This document shows positions 34,333 through 43,627 of a DNA stretch of 64,000 bases, piece after piece. This DNA comes from Bacillus sp. FJAT-44742 (GTDB taxonomy: Bacteria; Bacillota; Bacilli; Bacillales; Marinococcaceae). The stretch lies in NCBI RefSeq assembly GCF_002797315.1, contig NZ_KZ454936.1:250999-314998 (forward strand), given 5' to 3'. Within the stretch, counting starts at the first letter, position 1, and every line of letters starts with the position of its first letter. Position numbers and translations under genes: made by a program. The notes under the pieces were generated by a model. That model searched no databases, was not told where the DNA came from, and saw only the letters and a program-made list of their open reading frames with translations.

Positions 34333-35919
34333 GTGAAAGGAAAAAAAGTTGCTGTTTCAGAAGCGGTTGACGTTATAAAAAATGGGGATACTTTAGCGCT
34401 ATGTGGCTTTACCCTTATGGGGGCTTGTGAAGAAGTCCTAACTGAAATTGAGACCAGATATTTAGAATCAGAAAACCCAAAAAATTTAACTTTATTGCAC
34501 GCGGCAGGACATAGTGACAGAGAAAATGGGATTGAACACTTGGCTTACCCAGGGCTAGTAAAAAGAATTATTGGATCCCATTGGGGGTTGTCTCCTTCAT
34601 GGATAGACCTAATTACAGAAAACAAGGTAGAAGCACACTGTTTATCTCAAGGACAGTTGACTCATCTCTTCCGTGATATGGCAGGTGGCAAGCCCGGAAC
34701 CTATTCAAAAGTTGGCTTAGGAACCTTTCTTGATCCCCGTTTAGAGGGAGGAAGAATTAATGATAAGGCTAAGGAGAACGATAGCCTTGTAGATTTGATT
34801 GAAATAAAAGGTGAAGAGTATTTATTTTACAACCAGGTTCCTATTGATGTCTGCGTAATCCGGGGAACCACAGCAGATGAATTTGGGAATATAACAATGG
34901 AAGAAGAAGCACTTAAGCTGGAAGCCTTATCATTAGCCCAAGCAACTAAACGGTTTAATGGAACAGTGATTGTTCAGGTTAAAAATTATGTTAAGAGAGG
35001 GACTTTGTCCTCGAAACAAGTTGTAGTTCCAGGTACTTGTGTTGACCATGTGGTAGTGGTCGAAGACCACGTAAAAACTCACCGTCAAACGTCAAGTACT
35101 CCATTTGATCCAGTATACACTGGTGAAGCCAAAGCCCCAATTTCAGCCTTTGAGCCATTACCATTAAATGTGAGAAAAATTGTTGGCAGAAGAGCTGTGA
35201 GAGAATTATTTCCTGAAGCAGTTGTGAATTTAGGAACCGGTATTCCTGGTGACATGGTAGGTCCTGTATCTAGTGAAGAGGGAATACTGGAACACATCAA
35301 CTTAACAGTAGAATCAGGAGCCATAGGTGGAATTCCTATGGGAGGGACAGACTTTGGGATAACTAAAAATGCTGATGCGATTATAGAACACCCATACCAA
35401 TTTGATTATTACACCGGAAGAGGGGTGGATATTACATACATGGGTGGAGCAGAAATTGATGGGGAAGGAAACGTAAACGTTAGTAGGTTTGGTACAAAGA
35501 CCACCGGGTGTGGTGGTTTCATAGATATTACGCAAAACGCTCACAAAGTAGTATTCTGTTCTACTTTTACCGCAGGTGGATTAAAAGCAGAAATAGAAAA
35601 AGGGAAACTTGTTATCAAGCAGGAAGGAAAGGTTAAGAAGTTTACTAACACGCTGGGCCAAATCACCTTCAGTGGGAAATACGCTCAGGAGAACAATCAA
35701 GAAGTGGTATATGTTACAGAAAGAGCTGTATTCACACTTGGGGCACAAGGGCTTATACTTGCTGAAGTAGCTCCTGGGATAGACATTGAAAAAGACATCA
35801 GAGCAAACATGGATTGTGATTTTATAGTTAGTGATAACTTAAAACAAATGGATCCTTCTATCTTTCAAGAGGGTGAGATGATGTTCAAAGAAGAATTTTT
35901 CAAATATTCGGAAGAATAA
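34333..35919 (+). CDS. Acyl-CoA:acetate/3-ketoacid CoA-transferase (fused alpha-beta)
   Basis: This is a family I CoA-transferase of 528 residues in which the alpha and beta halves are joined, like propionate CoA-transferase or E. coli YdiF. The alpha half is about 1-270, the beta half about 290-520. The catalytic Glu lies in VESGAIGG, followed by the glycine-rich GGIPMGG. It moves CoA between acyl-CoA and a free acid, activating the imported acid without ATP. A perfect GGAGGTGATT precedes GTG 34333. Together with the ligase at 40600 the cluster has two possible activation routes. Confidence 0.92.
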   Translation: MKGKKVAVSEAVDVIKNGDTLALCGFTLMGACEEVLTEIETRYLESENPKNLTLLHAAGHSDRENGIEHLAYPGLVKRIIGSHWGLSPSWIDLITENKVEAHCLSQGQLTHLFRDMAGGKPGTYSKVGLGTFLDPRLEGGRINDKAKENDSLVDLIEIKGEEYLFYNQVPIDVCVIRGTTADEFGNITMEEEALKLEALSLAQATKRFNGTVIVQVKNYVKRGTLSSKQVVVPGTCVDHVVVVEDHVKTHRQTSSTPFDPVYTGEAKAPISAFEPLPLNVRKIVGRRAVRELFPEAVVNLGTGIPGDMVGPVSSEEGILEHINLTVESGAIGGIPMGGTDFGITKNADAIIEHPYQFDYYTGRGVDITYMGGAEIDGEGNVNVSRFGTKTTGCGGFIDITQNAHKVVFCSTFTAGGLKAEIEKGKLVIKQEGKVKKFTNTLGQITFSGKYAQENNQEVVYVTERAVFTLGAQGLILAEVAPGIDIEKDIRANMDCDFIVSDNLKQMDPSIFQEGEMMFKEEFFKYSEE

Positions 35920-35947
35920 ATTTAAAGTATCTCTAGGGGGACTAAAA

Positions 35948-36994
35948 ATGAAAACGTTTAAAAAAAATACATTGCTCACTACTATGGCTGCTTCATCAAT
36001 GGTAATTGTTGCTGCATGCGGAAATGGTAACGGGGCAGAAGAAGCACAAGGTGACGGCGGCGATGAGAGTAACGGTGGCCAAGAAGAAATGGTCATTGAT
36101 GTCAGCTTGCCACTAGGACCAGATTCACAGCAGGGTGTTGGTGTTCTTAAGTTTGGAGAAGAACTGGAAAGATTGACTGATGGTCGCTTGACGATAGATC
36201 CAGCTTATGATAACGCTCTTGGTGCAGAAAGAGAAGTCGTTGAGGGTATGGGTGTTGGTACAGTAGATGCTGGTATTTCTTCAACAGGACCAATGGGCGG
36301 TTTTGTGGATGAGATTCTGCTCTTTGACCTCCCCTACATTTTTGAAAACCATGACCACGCATATGCTTTCCTAGACAGTGAACATGGAGATTTTTTGGCA
36401 GAAAGAATTGAAGAAGATGCAAATGTGAAAGTATTGGCTTGGATGGAAAATGGATTCCGCCATAACACAAATGATGTACGTCCGTTAGAGCACCCTGATG
36501 ATTTGCAAGGAATTGACCATAGAACGCAAGAAAGTCAAGTACAAGTAGACACGTGGTCAGCACTTGGTGCTAATGCTACCCCAATGGCATGGGATGAAGT
36601 TTATACAGCATTACAACAAGGGGTAATGGATAGCCAAGAGAACCCCCTTCCAACCATCTATGACGTGAATTTTTACGAAGTACAAGACTACTTGAACATG
36701 ACACAACATGTATATTCTCCAGCCCCTCTAATGATGGGTCTTGACTTGTTTAATTCTTTCTCGGAAGAGGATCAAGAAGCAATTCTTGAAGCAGCACAAA
36801 TTGCACTCCCTGTCCAACGTGAAGCAAGCCAAGAACTAGAAGAAGAATACCTTGTAGCACTAGAAGAGGAAGGAATGGAAGTTACACATCCTGATCTTGA
36901 GCCATTCCAAGAAGCTGTACAACCAGTAATCGATGAATGGGCTCCTACAGTTGGGGAAGACCTTGTTGAAGCCGCTATCAATTTTGATTACTAA
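35948..36994 (+). CDS. dctP: TRAP transporter substrate-binding lipoprotein (cluster II)
   Basis: This is a DctP-type receptor of 348 residues with a lipoprotein signal ending VAAC (Cys24), then a Gly/Glu/Asp linker and an acidic mature domain. It is a distant paralogue of the receptor at 4086: both keep DLP(F/Y)(L/I)F, ENGFRH and the TALQQGV(V/M)DxQEN motif. The residues before it differ: DHRTQESQVQVD here, LRTMENDIHMD there. That suggests different ligands. GGGGGAC precedes the ATG. It delivers an organic acid to the permease genes that follow. Confidence 0.93.
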   Translation: MKTFKKNTLLTTMAASSMVIVAACGNGNGAEEAQGDGGDESNGGQEEMVIDVSLPLGPDSQQGVGVLKFGEELERLTDGRLTIDPAYDNALGAEREVVEGMGVGTVDAGISSTGPMGGFVDEILLFDLPYIFENHDHAYAFLDSEHGDFLAERIEEDANVKVLAWMENGFRHNTNDVRPLEHPDDLQGIDHRTQESQVQVDTWSALGANATPMAWDEVYTALQQGVMDSQENPLPTIYDVNFYEVQDYLNMTQHVYSPAPLMMGLDLFNSFSEEDQEAILEAAQIALPVQREASQELEEEYLVALEEEGMEVTHPDLEPFQEAVQPVIDEWAPTVGEDLVEAAINFDY

Positions 36995-37012
36995 GTAGAA
37001 GAATAACTTAGT

Positions 37013-37041
37013 GGGAGAGCAGTGAAAAGCTGCTCTCTTTA
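37013..37041 (+). terminator. Attenuating hairpin between dctP and dctQ (cluster II)
   Basis: GAGAGCAG and CTGCTCTC form an 8-bp stem followed by TTTAC. It occupies the same place as the hairpin at 5143 in cluster I. Confidence 0.65.
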
Positions 37042-37071
37042 CAATAAAGAGAAAAAAAAGGGGGGGACTCC

Positions 37072-37566
37072 ATGAGAAATATTTTAACAGGATATAACTC
37101 TTTTGTTCATTACATCAATAAAATTAGTGGTTGGTTTATAGCAATTTTATTACTAGTCATGACCGTATTAATCTCCTGGCAAGTTTTTGCTCGGTTTGTG
37201 ATGGGAAGCCCTCTACGGTTTTCAGAGGAAATAGCGAGATTTTCAATGATTTGGTTGACAATGGTGGGTGCTGCCTATGCATTCAGGAAAGGATCGCTAA
37301 TCTCAGTGGATGTTGTCCTGGAGTATGCGGGCAAGAAGATTAGTAAGTTAATAAGTATTATCGCATTCCTTCTTTGTGCTGGATTTTCACTTATTTTAGT
37401 ATATTACGGCTTTGAGTTGCTTGATAGAGTTTCCGCTCAAACAGCCCCGGCTACAAGATTATCAATGTTTTGGCCTAACTTAGCTATACCGGTAGCTGGG
37501 ATATTAATCTTCTTAAACTCTATTGCCTTAATTATTGATGAGTTTATGAAGAAAGGAGAGGAATAG
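37072..37566 (+). CDS. dctQ: TRAP transporter small permease DctQ (cluster II)
   Basis: This is the four-helix small subunit, 164 residues, with hydrophobic segments at about 18-38, 52-70, 92-115 and 134-154. LRFSEEIARFSMIW and AAYAFRKGSLISVD match the DctQ family. It starts behind AAAGGGGGGGACTCC. The permease genes are adjacent in P-Q-M order as in cluster I. Confidence 0.92.
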   Translation: MRNILTGYNSFVHYINKISGWFIAILLLVMTVLISWQVFARFVMGSPLRFSEEIARFSMIWLTMVGAAYAFRKGSLISVDVVLEYAGKKISKLISIIAFLLCAGFSLILVYYGFELLDRVSAQTAPATRLSMFWPNLAIPVAGILIFLNSIALIIDEFMKKGEE

Positions 37567-37569
37567 TCT

Positions 37570-38841
37570 ATGATAGCTTTACTATTTATATTATTAGGGC
37601 TCTTTTTCCTATTGGGGGTTCCTATAGCATTTTCACTCGGTTTGGCTTCAGCTATCACAGTATGGCAAGGTGACCTTACCCAAATGGTTGTTGTCGTACA
37701 ACAAATTTTCAACTCTATTAACTCCTTCCCATTAATGGCTATTCCTTTCTTTATGTTAGCTGGTTACTTAATGCAAGAAGGGGGTATTTCAAACAGGCTG
37801 GTTGATTTCTCAAACACTCTCGTTGGTAGTATGTCAGGTGGGTTAGCGATAGTAGCTATCCTTACTTCGTTGTTTTTTGCGGCTATTTCTGGTTCAGGAG
37901 CTGCTACAACTGCTGCCATTGGGTCTATTTTGATCCCGGCTATGTTGGCGAAGGGATACGATGTTAAGTTTGCTGCTTCCAACCAAGCTGCAGCTGGGGC
38001 ATTAGGGGTAATTATCCCACCCAGTATACCATTAATCTTATATGGTATTGCAGCCGGGGTATCAGTGGGAGACATGTTCTTTGCAGGGATTCTCCCAGGG
38101 CTTGTGATCACGATTTCTCTTATATTATATGCCTATATTTATTCAAAGAAACAAGGATATACAGGCACAGAAAAGAGCAGTCCTAAAGAAATACTTGTGG
38201 CAGGTCGAAAAGCAATTCTTGCTATTTTTATGCCTGTGATCGTACTAGGCGGTATTTACGGAGGGATTTTCACTCCAACAGAAGCTGCTGTGGTTGCTGT
38301 AGTTTATTCTTTTATTGTTGGTTTTGTTGTTTACAGAGAAATAAAATTTTCCGCTATCATGGGGATATTACAAAAGTCAGCTGTTACAACGGCAGTAATT
38401 CTAAGCATTATTGGGACTGCAGGATTATATAGCTATATCATGCAAAATCTTAGAGTGCCGGCTATGCTTTCAGATGCTGTAGTTGGAACAATAGAAAGTC
38501 CAATTATATTTATTTTGCTGGTAAACGTAATTCTCTTGATTTCTGGAATGTTTATTGAAGCTGCAGCTGCGATATTAATTTTTGTACCAATTCTCTTACC
38601 TATTGCGCTTGAGTTTGGAATGGATCCAGTTCATTTTGGAATAATCATGGTTGTTAACTTAGCTATGGGAATGTTTACCCCGCCAGTAGGGTTAAATTTG
38701 TTTGTGGCTTCTCAAATTTCAAACGTTGGTATTTCCAGGCTATCTAAAGCCATACTTCCTTTTGTAGCTGTTGTATTAATAAATGTATTACTGATTAGTT
38801 TTCTGCCATTTTTATCAACATGGTTGCCGTCGTTTAGATAA
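37570..38841 (+). CDS. dctM: TRAP transporter large permease DctM (cluster II)
   Basis: This is the 423-residue ion-coupled subunit. AIPFFMLAGYLM, SGSGAATTAAIGSILIPAM, GVIIPPSIPLILYG and GIFTPTEAA are intact, as is NLAMGMFTPPVGLNLFVA near the end. It is clearly paralogous to the DctM at 5672 and similarly long. It begins three bases after the dctQ stop, behind GAAAGGAGAGG. Together with its partners it forms the second complete TRAP importer. Confidence 0.95.
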   Translation: MIALLFILLGLFFLLGVPIAFSLGLASAITVWQGDLTQMVVVVQQIFNSINSFPLMAIPFFMLAGYLMQEGGISNRLVDFSNTLVGSMSGGLAIVAILTSLFFAAISGSGAATTAAIGSILIPAMLAKGYDVKFAASNQAAAGALGVIIPPSIPLILYGIAAGVSVGDMFFAGILPGLVITISLILYAYIYSKKQGYTGTEKSSPKEILVAGRKAILAIFMPVIVLGGIYGGIFTPTEAAVVAVVYSFIVGFVVYREIKFSAIMGILQKSAVTTAVILSIIGTAGLYSYIMQNLRVPAMLSDAVVGTIESPIIFILLVNVILLISGMFIEAAAAILIFVPILLPIALEFGMDPVHFGIIMVVNLAMGMFTPPVGLNLFVASQISNVGISRLSKAILPFVAVVLINVLLISFLPFLSTWLPSFR

Positions 38842-38866
38842 CAATGTAAACGGAAGGATGAAAAAG

Positions 38867-39634
38867 ATGAATACGAATTATAGAGAGCAACTTAAAAACA
38901 AGAGAGTCATGGTTACGGGAGGCTCTAAAGGAATAGGGAAGTCAGTCGCTTCAACCTTTGTTGAGTTAGGAGCAAAAGTTGCAGTGGTTGCTAGAAATGA
39001 AAGAGATTTAGAGGATACTGTAAGGGAATTAAATTCTTCTGGAGAAGGACAGGCCATAGGCATAAGAGGTGACGTATCCAGCATTTCAGATATAAAAAAA
39101 ATAATGTCCCGAATGGATGAGGAGTTTAGAGGCATTGATGTCCTAGTAAATAGCGCGGGTATAAATAATCCTAAAAGTGTTTTAGAAATTACCGAAGAAG
39201 ATTGGGACCAAATAATAGACATAAATTTAAAGGGTGCCTTTTTTCTTTCGCAGGAAGCTGGAAAGAGGATGTTTGAACAAAAAAGAGGCAAAATAATTAA
39301 TCTTTCATCACAAATGGGACACGTTGGATATTATGGGCGGGCCGCTTATTGTGCAAGTAAAGGTGGACTTGAGCTTTTAAACAAGGTGCTTGCAGTCGAA
39401 TTAGCTCCACATGTGTTAGTAAACACAGTGGCTCCCACTTTCATCGAAACCCCTTTAACAAAGGATTACTTTGAAGACGAAAGCTTTAAAAAAGAGGTAG
39501 AAAGGAATATACCATTAAATAAAATTGGAAAAGCAGAAGACGTGGCGGGTGCCATTCTATACTTAGCTTCAGATATGTCAAATCTGGTAACTGGTACCTC
39601 ATTGCGTGTAGATGGGGGGTGGACAGCATGGTAA
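38867..39634 (+). CDS. SDR-family oxidoreductase
   Basis: This is a classical short-chain dehydrogenase, about 255 residues, with TGGSKGIGKSVA, NSAGIN and the catalytic SSQMGHVGYYGRAAYCASKGG (Tyr and Lys present). It resembles gluconate 5-dehydrogenase or 3-oxoacyl reductase types more than the FabG-like SDR at 32661. ATG 38867 is preferred because GGAAGGA lies 9 bases before it; ATG 38858 directly abuts that site. It overlaps the next gene by seven bases. It probably oxidises a hydroxyl group of the imported acid. Confidence 0.88.
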   Translation: MNTNYREQLKNKRVMVTGGSKGIGKSVASTFVELGAKVAVVARNERDLEDTVRELNSSGEGQAIGIRGDVSSISDIKKIMSRMDEEFRGIDVLVNSAGINNPKSVLEITEEDWDQIIDINLKGAFFLSQEAGKRMFEQKRGKIINLSSQMGHVGYYGRAAYCASKGGLELLNKVLAVELAPHVLVNTVAPTFIETPLTKDYFEDESFKKEVERNIPLNKIGKAEDVAGAILYLASDMSNLVTGTSLRVDGGWTAW

Positions 39635-40596
39635 ATAGAGATATAAAGGAACGTGTAACAGTAATTGGGACAGGAACGATGGGTCACTCTATTGCACTGA
39701 GCATCGCTTGGGCTTCAATGCCAGTAACTATGTATGGAGTCAACAGAGATGATATCGAAAAAGGGATGAAAAGCATTGAAGAAAAGGTAACCTTATTAAT
39801 AGAAAATGACCTGCTTTCAGAGGAAGGTGGGGAGCAAATTATAAGAAATATCACCCCTTCCACCGAGTTGAGAGAAGCATTGCAGGATACCACCTTTGTT
39901 ATTGAAGCTGCACCAGAACAATTAGAATTCAAACAAGACTTATTTAGAGATATGGAAATAATATGCAGTGAAGAAGTGATTTTGGCTAGTAATACTTCAA
40001 GTTTAAAACCAACAGATATTTCACAAAAGTTAGAATTTCCCGATCGTATGGTTGTCGTCCACTTTTGGAATCCAGCTCACTTACTTCCTTTGGTAGAGGT
40101 AGTAAAAGGAGAACATACTACCGAGCAGACAGTCGAAAGAGCGATGAGTTTACTGGATTACATCGGTAAAAAAGCAATCAGAGTAGAAAAAGAAGTTTTG
40201 GGATTTGTTGGGAATAGGCTACAATATGCACTTTTTCGAGAAGCGCAATATTTATACGAAGAAGGTGTAGCCTCCATTGAGGACATTGATACAGCAGTAC
40301 ACACAAGTATAGGCCGGAGGTTAGGAGAAACAGGCCCGTTCTTAACCGCTGATATGGGGGGATTAGATGTTTTTTCAGCAATCTCTGATTATGTCTTCCC
40401 TGACTTATCAAAAGATAAGAAATCCTTGCCTAACCTTCAGAAATTAGTAAGTGAAGGTTCCTATGGTCAAAAAAGTGGCAAAGGATACTATAGGTGGGAT
40501 AAGGATTTTCATTTAAGTATGAGTAAAAACCGCGATAAAGAGTTAATAAGGTGGATGAAAAAAGATATGGAAAGAATAAGCAGAGAGAAGGTGTAA
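39628..40596 (+). CDS. 3-Hydroxyacyl-CoA dehydrogenase-like NAD enzyme
   Basis: This is a 322-residue member of the 3-hydroxyacyl-CoA dehydrogenase superfamily. It has GTGTMGHSIAL and ASNTSSLKPTD, and the catalytic segment reads VHFWNPAHLLPLVEVV, which is typical of the L-carnitine dehydrogenase and lambda-crystallin-like branch acting on free 3-hydroxy acids. The C-terminal domain ends SGKGYYRW. The protein differs clearly from the Hbd-type enzyme at 33432, so the two probably handle different steps. ATG 39628 follows GGGGGGTGG; a GTG at 39619 overlaps that site. Confidence 0.86.
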   Translation: MVNRDIKERVTVIGTGTMGHSIALSIAWASMPVTMYGVNRDDIEKGMKSIEEKVTLLIENDLLSEEGGEQIIRNITPSTELREALQDTTFVIEAAPEQLEFKQDLFRDMEIICSEEVILASNTSSLKPTDISQKLEFPDRMVVVHFWNPAHLLPLVEVVKGEHTTEQTVERAMSLLDYIGKKAIRVEKEVLGFVGNRLQYALFREAQYLYEEGVASIEDIDTAVHTSIGRRLGETGPFLTADMGGLDVFSAISDYVFPDLSKDKKSLPNLQKLVSEGSYGQKSGKGYYRWDKDFHLSMSKNRDKELIRWMKKDMERISREKV

Positions 40597-40599
40597 TTT

Positions 40600-42141
40600 T
40601 TGAATTCAATGGTTTCTAACTTTAAGGAAGAAAATGAGTTTGGAAAACACAATCTTTCGCATTTATATGATTTATTTCTCAGAGGAGTAAAAAAGAAAAG
40701 AGATGGGATTGCTTTAATCCAGGATGAAAGGCACTTAACATATAAAGAAGTTGAATATTATTCTATTCAACTGGCTAATTATTTAAGGTCTCACTACAAC
40801 ATTAAAAAAGGGGACCGAGTAGCTGCATTTATGATGAATTCTATGGAGTATGGCTGCCTGGTTTTTGCTTGTATGAAAATAGGTGCGGTATTGTTGCCAT
40901 TAAACATTAGACTTCAAAAAGACGAAATAGACTTTATTTTAGAAGATGCCCAACCAAAAGTTTGTGTAGGGGATGAAGGCTTTTTTGAAGAAATTAAGAG
41001 GTTGGAATATCAGTGCCCCTTGTTTTTAAGTAATGAAATCCTTATAAATAACTTTTATAAGGATGATAAACCTCCTTTGGAGGAAGAAACTGTTACTAAG
41101 GATGATCCGGCTTTTCTTATTTATACTTCAGGAACTACTGGACGTCCTAAAGGTGCCCTTCTTCACCATGGTGGAGTTATTCACACAGTTTTGAGTTATC
41201 AAATGTTTTTTGAAACATCAAGTTTAACCAAAACGATTATCGCGGTACCTATGTTTCATGTAACTGGTCTAATAGGTCAATTACTACACGTAGCCTATGT
41301 AGGCGGGACATCAGTGATATTAAAACGCTACCAGACCAGACCGTATATTGATAAACTTCTCGATGAAAAGGCTAATTTTTTATTTAATGTTCCGACAATC
41401 TTTACTATGCTGTTATCAACCTTTGATAAAACGAATGAGTCCCCATTTAATTTTGTTGAAACTATTGCCTTTGGAGGGGCTCCTATGTCACCTTCTTTAT
41501 TAAAGAAGTTAGAGCAACAATTCCCTAAGGCAAGCCTTCACAATTGTTATGGAGCAACTGAAACATGTTCGCCAACCACAATCATGCCAAAAAACTATCC
41601 CTCCTCAAAGCAGGATGCGGTCGGGGTCCCAATACCCCAAGCAGAAGTGAAAGTAATTGGTGAAAACGGAGAAGAACTTCCTGAGGGAGAAATTGGTGAA
41701 TTAATCATTAAAGGACCAATGGTCATCAAAAAGTATTGGAACTTTGATGAAGCTAATAAAAAGAACTTTCAAAATGGATTTTGGTTCTCTGGGGATTATG
41801 GCACTATAGATATTGATGGTTATGTTTATATCAAAGACAGGAAAAAAGACATGATTAATAGGGGGGGAGAGAATATATATTCTATTGAAATAGAAAATGT
41901 GTTAAACCGGCATGAAGCTGTGGAAGAAGCAGCAGTGGTAGGTGTGCCCCATCAGTTATTTGGGGAAGTAGTTAAGGCGTTTGTTGTTCCATTAAAAGAA
42001 TCATTGGATATAGATGAGCTAAGAGATTATTCTTCTCGTTACTTAGCTGACTATAAAGTCCCAGAGTATATAGAAATAGTAAAAGAATTACCTAAGAACC
42101 CGGGTGGGAAAATACTAAAAAACCTTCTTAAAAATAATTAA
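40600..42141 (+). CDS. AMP-forming acyl-CoA ligase
   Basis: This is an adenylate-forming ligase of 513 residues. P-loop YTSGTTGRPKGAL, the YGATETC motif, the hinge region FSGDYGTIDIDGYVYIKDRKKDMI and NRGGENIYSIEIEN are all intact. The adenylation lysine is in NPGGKILKN. It activates a carboxylic acid with ATP to the acyl-CoA. The size and motifs fit medium-chain, crotonobetaine or aromatic acid ligases; I cannot say which. TTG 40600 follows AAGGTG with good spacing. It is the last gene of cluster II. Confidence 0.92.
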   Translation: MNSMVSNFKEENEFGKHNLSHLYDLFLRGVKKKRDGIALIQDERHLTYKEVEYYSIQLANYLRSHYNIKKGDRVAAFMMNSMEYGCLVFACMKIGAVLLPLNIRLQKDEIDFILEDAQPKVCVGDEGFFEEIKRLEYQCPLFLSNEILINNFYKDDKPPLEEETVTKDDPAFLIYTSGTTGRPKGALLHHGGVIHTVLSYQMFFETSSLTKTIIAVPMFHVTGLIGQLLHVAYVGGTSVILKRYQTRPYIDKLLDEKANFLFNVPTIFTMLLSTFDKTNESPFNFVETIAFGGAPMSPSLLKKLEQQFPKASLHNCYGATETCSPTTIMPKNYPSSKQDAVGVPIPQAEVKVIGENGEELPEGEIGELIIKGPMVIKKYWNFDEANKKNFQNGFWFSGDYGTIDIDGYVYIKDRKKDMINRGGENIYSIEIENVLNRHEAVEEAAVVGVPHQLFGEVVKAFVVPLKESLDIDELRDYSSRYLADYKVPEYIEIVKELPKNPGGKILKNLLKNN

Positions 42142-42157
42142 TATACTTTTGACTGAG

Positions 42158-42192
42158 AAGTAAGATTTGAATGCCCCCATTCAATCTTACTT
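42158..42192 (+). terminator. Terminator of cluster II
   Basis: AAGTAAGATTTGAATG pairs with CATTCAATCTTACTT (one bulge) around a C-rich loop, followed by TATTTCTT. Confidence 0.82.
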
Positions 42193-42605
42193 TATTTCTT
42201 TGAATTGAAGTTAAGAACTGTAAACATTGTTCCCTAAAAGTCGCAATGAAGTCTAAGTAACTTAATAATAAATGTGAAATTTATATTATACTAGCTTAAA
42301 GATATGGAGAATTTGGAGAGTATCATGGACCAGGGTGCTTACTTATCCTTTAAACAAAGAGATGGTGTTAAAGAAGAGGCTTATGAAGCATTGTTCTATT
42401 ATGACTCGTAATGAGGGTGTGTAAAGGTTTCTGGCCATATATTCTGCCTTGTCACTTTCGACAGGTTTTGTGAAAGTGGAGACGGCATAAGCTAGTGCGA
42501 ACAAACAGGATAAAAAGTTATTTAAGAATAAAAAAGAAGAAATGGCTTTCTCATGTTTTCCACGTTGAAGTAGACCTTTAAACCGTTTTGTTGGAGGATG
42601 TTTAG
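42193..42605. other. Gap with possible 28-residue peptide gene
   Basis: This gap is mainly AT-rich. A 28-codon frame at 42325-42411 (starting MDQGAYLSFK) follows a GGAGAG with proper spacing, and TATACT-like sequences lie upstream. A CACTTTC/GAAAGTG hairpin lies near 42456-42480. No family is recognised; the peptide may be the remnant of a lost gene. Confidence 0.3.
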
Positions 42606-43550
42606 GTGAGTTTTATTGGAATATTAAATCCCATAATGATTCTTGCTGTAATGGTTATTATTGGTTATATAATATCAAAAAATGTAGAAGTTACGTCACA
42701 GGTCAGACATTTTATTTCTTTTACAGTAATTAATGTAGCGCTTCCGAGTGTAGTAATACAGAGTATATTTCAATCTGAAATTACCTCTAGTCTTTTGTTT
42801 AACTTCAGCATTATATTTATTTGTGCTATTGTGTTAAACGCAACAGGAATGGCTGTTGGTTATTATACTGGTAAAATATGCAAATACACAGAAGTGGAAT
42901 CTAGACAAATGGCTATTATGGCTGGGTGTGGAAATACTGGGTTTATGGGCATCCCCCTCGCTCATATGCTATTAGGCCCTACTGCAGCTGCATATGCTGC
43001 AATTTATGACGCAGGTACTATGTTCACGGTTTTTACAATTGGAATCATGCTATTACAGCGAGGGCGCTTTTCTATCTCCACATTTAAATCCATGTTAAAT
43101 ATGCCTCTTATTACTCTTGTTGTAAGTTTATCTATTGCTACTTTTGGTTATGGTATTTTTCCTTTTATTTTTGAACTCTCTGCAATGCTTTCTAGTTTAG
43201 CAGCCCCATTAGCTATGATTTATATCGGACTTCTTATACCAACCATTTCCAAGGAGAGATGGGACAAGGTGAAAAAAGGGTATAAATCTTTTATCGCTTC
43301 TTCAACTTTAATCAAGACTTTTTTAATGCCATTAACAGCTTTAACAGGACTCTTATTTTTACCCATTGATAATACATTAGGTATGGTAATTGTAATCCAG
43401 GCAGCAATGCCTACTTTTCTTTTGGCAAGTGTTTTATTTGGCCGTTATAACGGGTCTGAAGATTTAGGTGTGGTTGGAGTCATAGTAAGTGTCATTTTTA
43501 GTTTGTTGGCTCTCCCAATAATAATTGCTGTGACTTTGTTTTATTTATAA
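42606..43550 (+). CDS. AEC-family transporter (auxin efflux carrier type)
   Basis: This is a ten-helix permease of 314 residues belonging to the AEC family, which exports or exchanges small organic acids such as malate or malonate in bacteria. Two inverted five-helix halves are seen. The crossover motifs AGCGNTGFMGIPLA and, in the second half, QAAMPTFLLASVLFGRY match the family. GTG 42606 follows TTGGAGGATG. It lies 465 bases after cluster II and behind its terminator, so it has its own transcript, though it may serve related acids. Confidence 0.88.
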   Translation: MSFIGILNPIMILAVMVIIGYIISKNVEVTSQVRHFISFTVINVALPSVVIQSIFQSEITSSLLFNFSIIFICAIVLNATGMAVGYYTGKICKYTEVESRQMAIMAGCGNTGFMGIPLAHMLLGPTAAAYAAIYDAGTMFTVFTIGIMLLQRGRFSISTFKSMLNMPLITLVVSLSIATFGYGIFPFIFELSAMLSSLAAPLAMIYIGLLIPTISKERWDKVKKGYKSFIASSTLIKTFLMPLTALTGLLFLPIDNTLGMVIVIQAAMPTFLLASVLFGRYNGSEDLGVVGVIVSVIFSLLALPIIIAVTLFYL

Positions 43551-43627
43551 ATTGAAGCTTGTGCTCCTATTCATAATCGCACTGAAAGAAGAGTTTACTA
43601 GCAGAAAAAAAGAAAAAGGGTTCCTAA

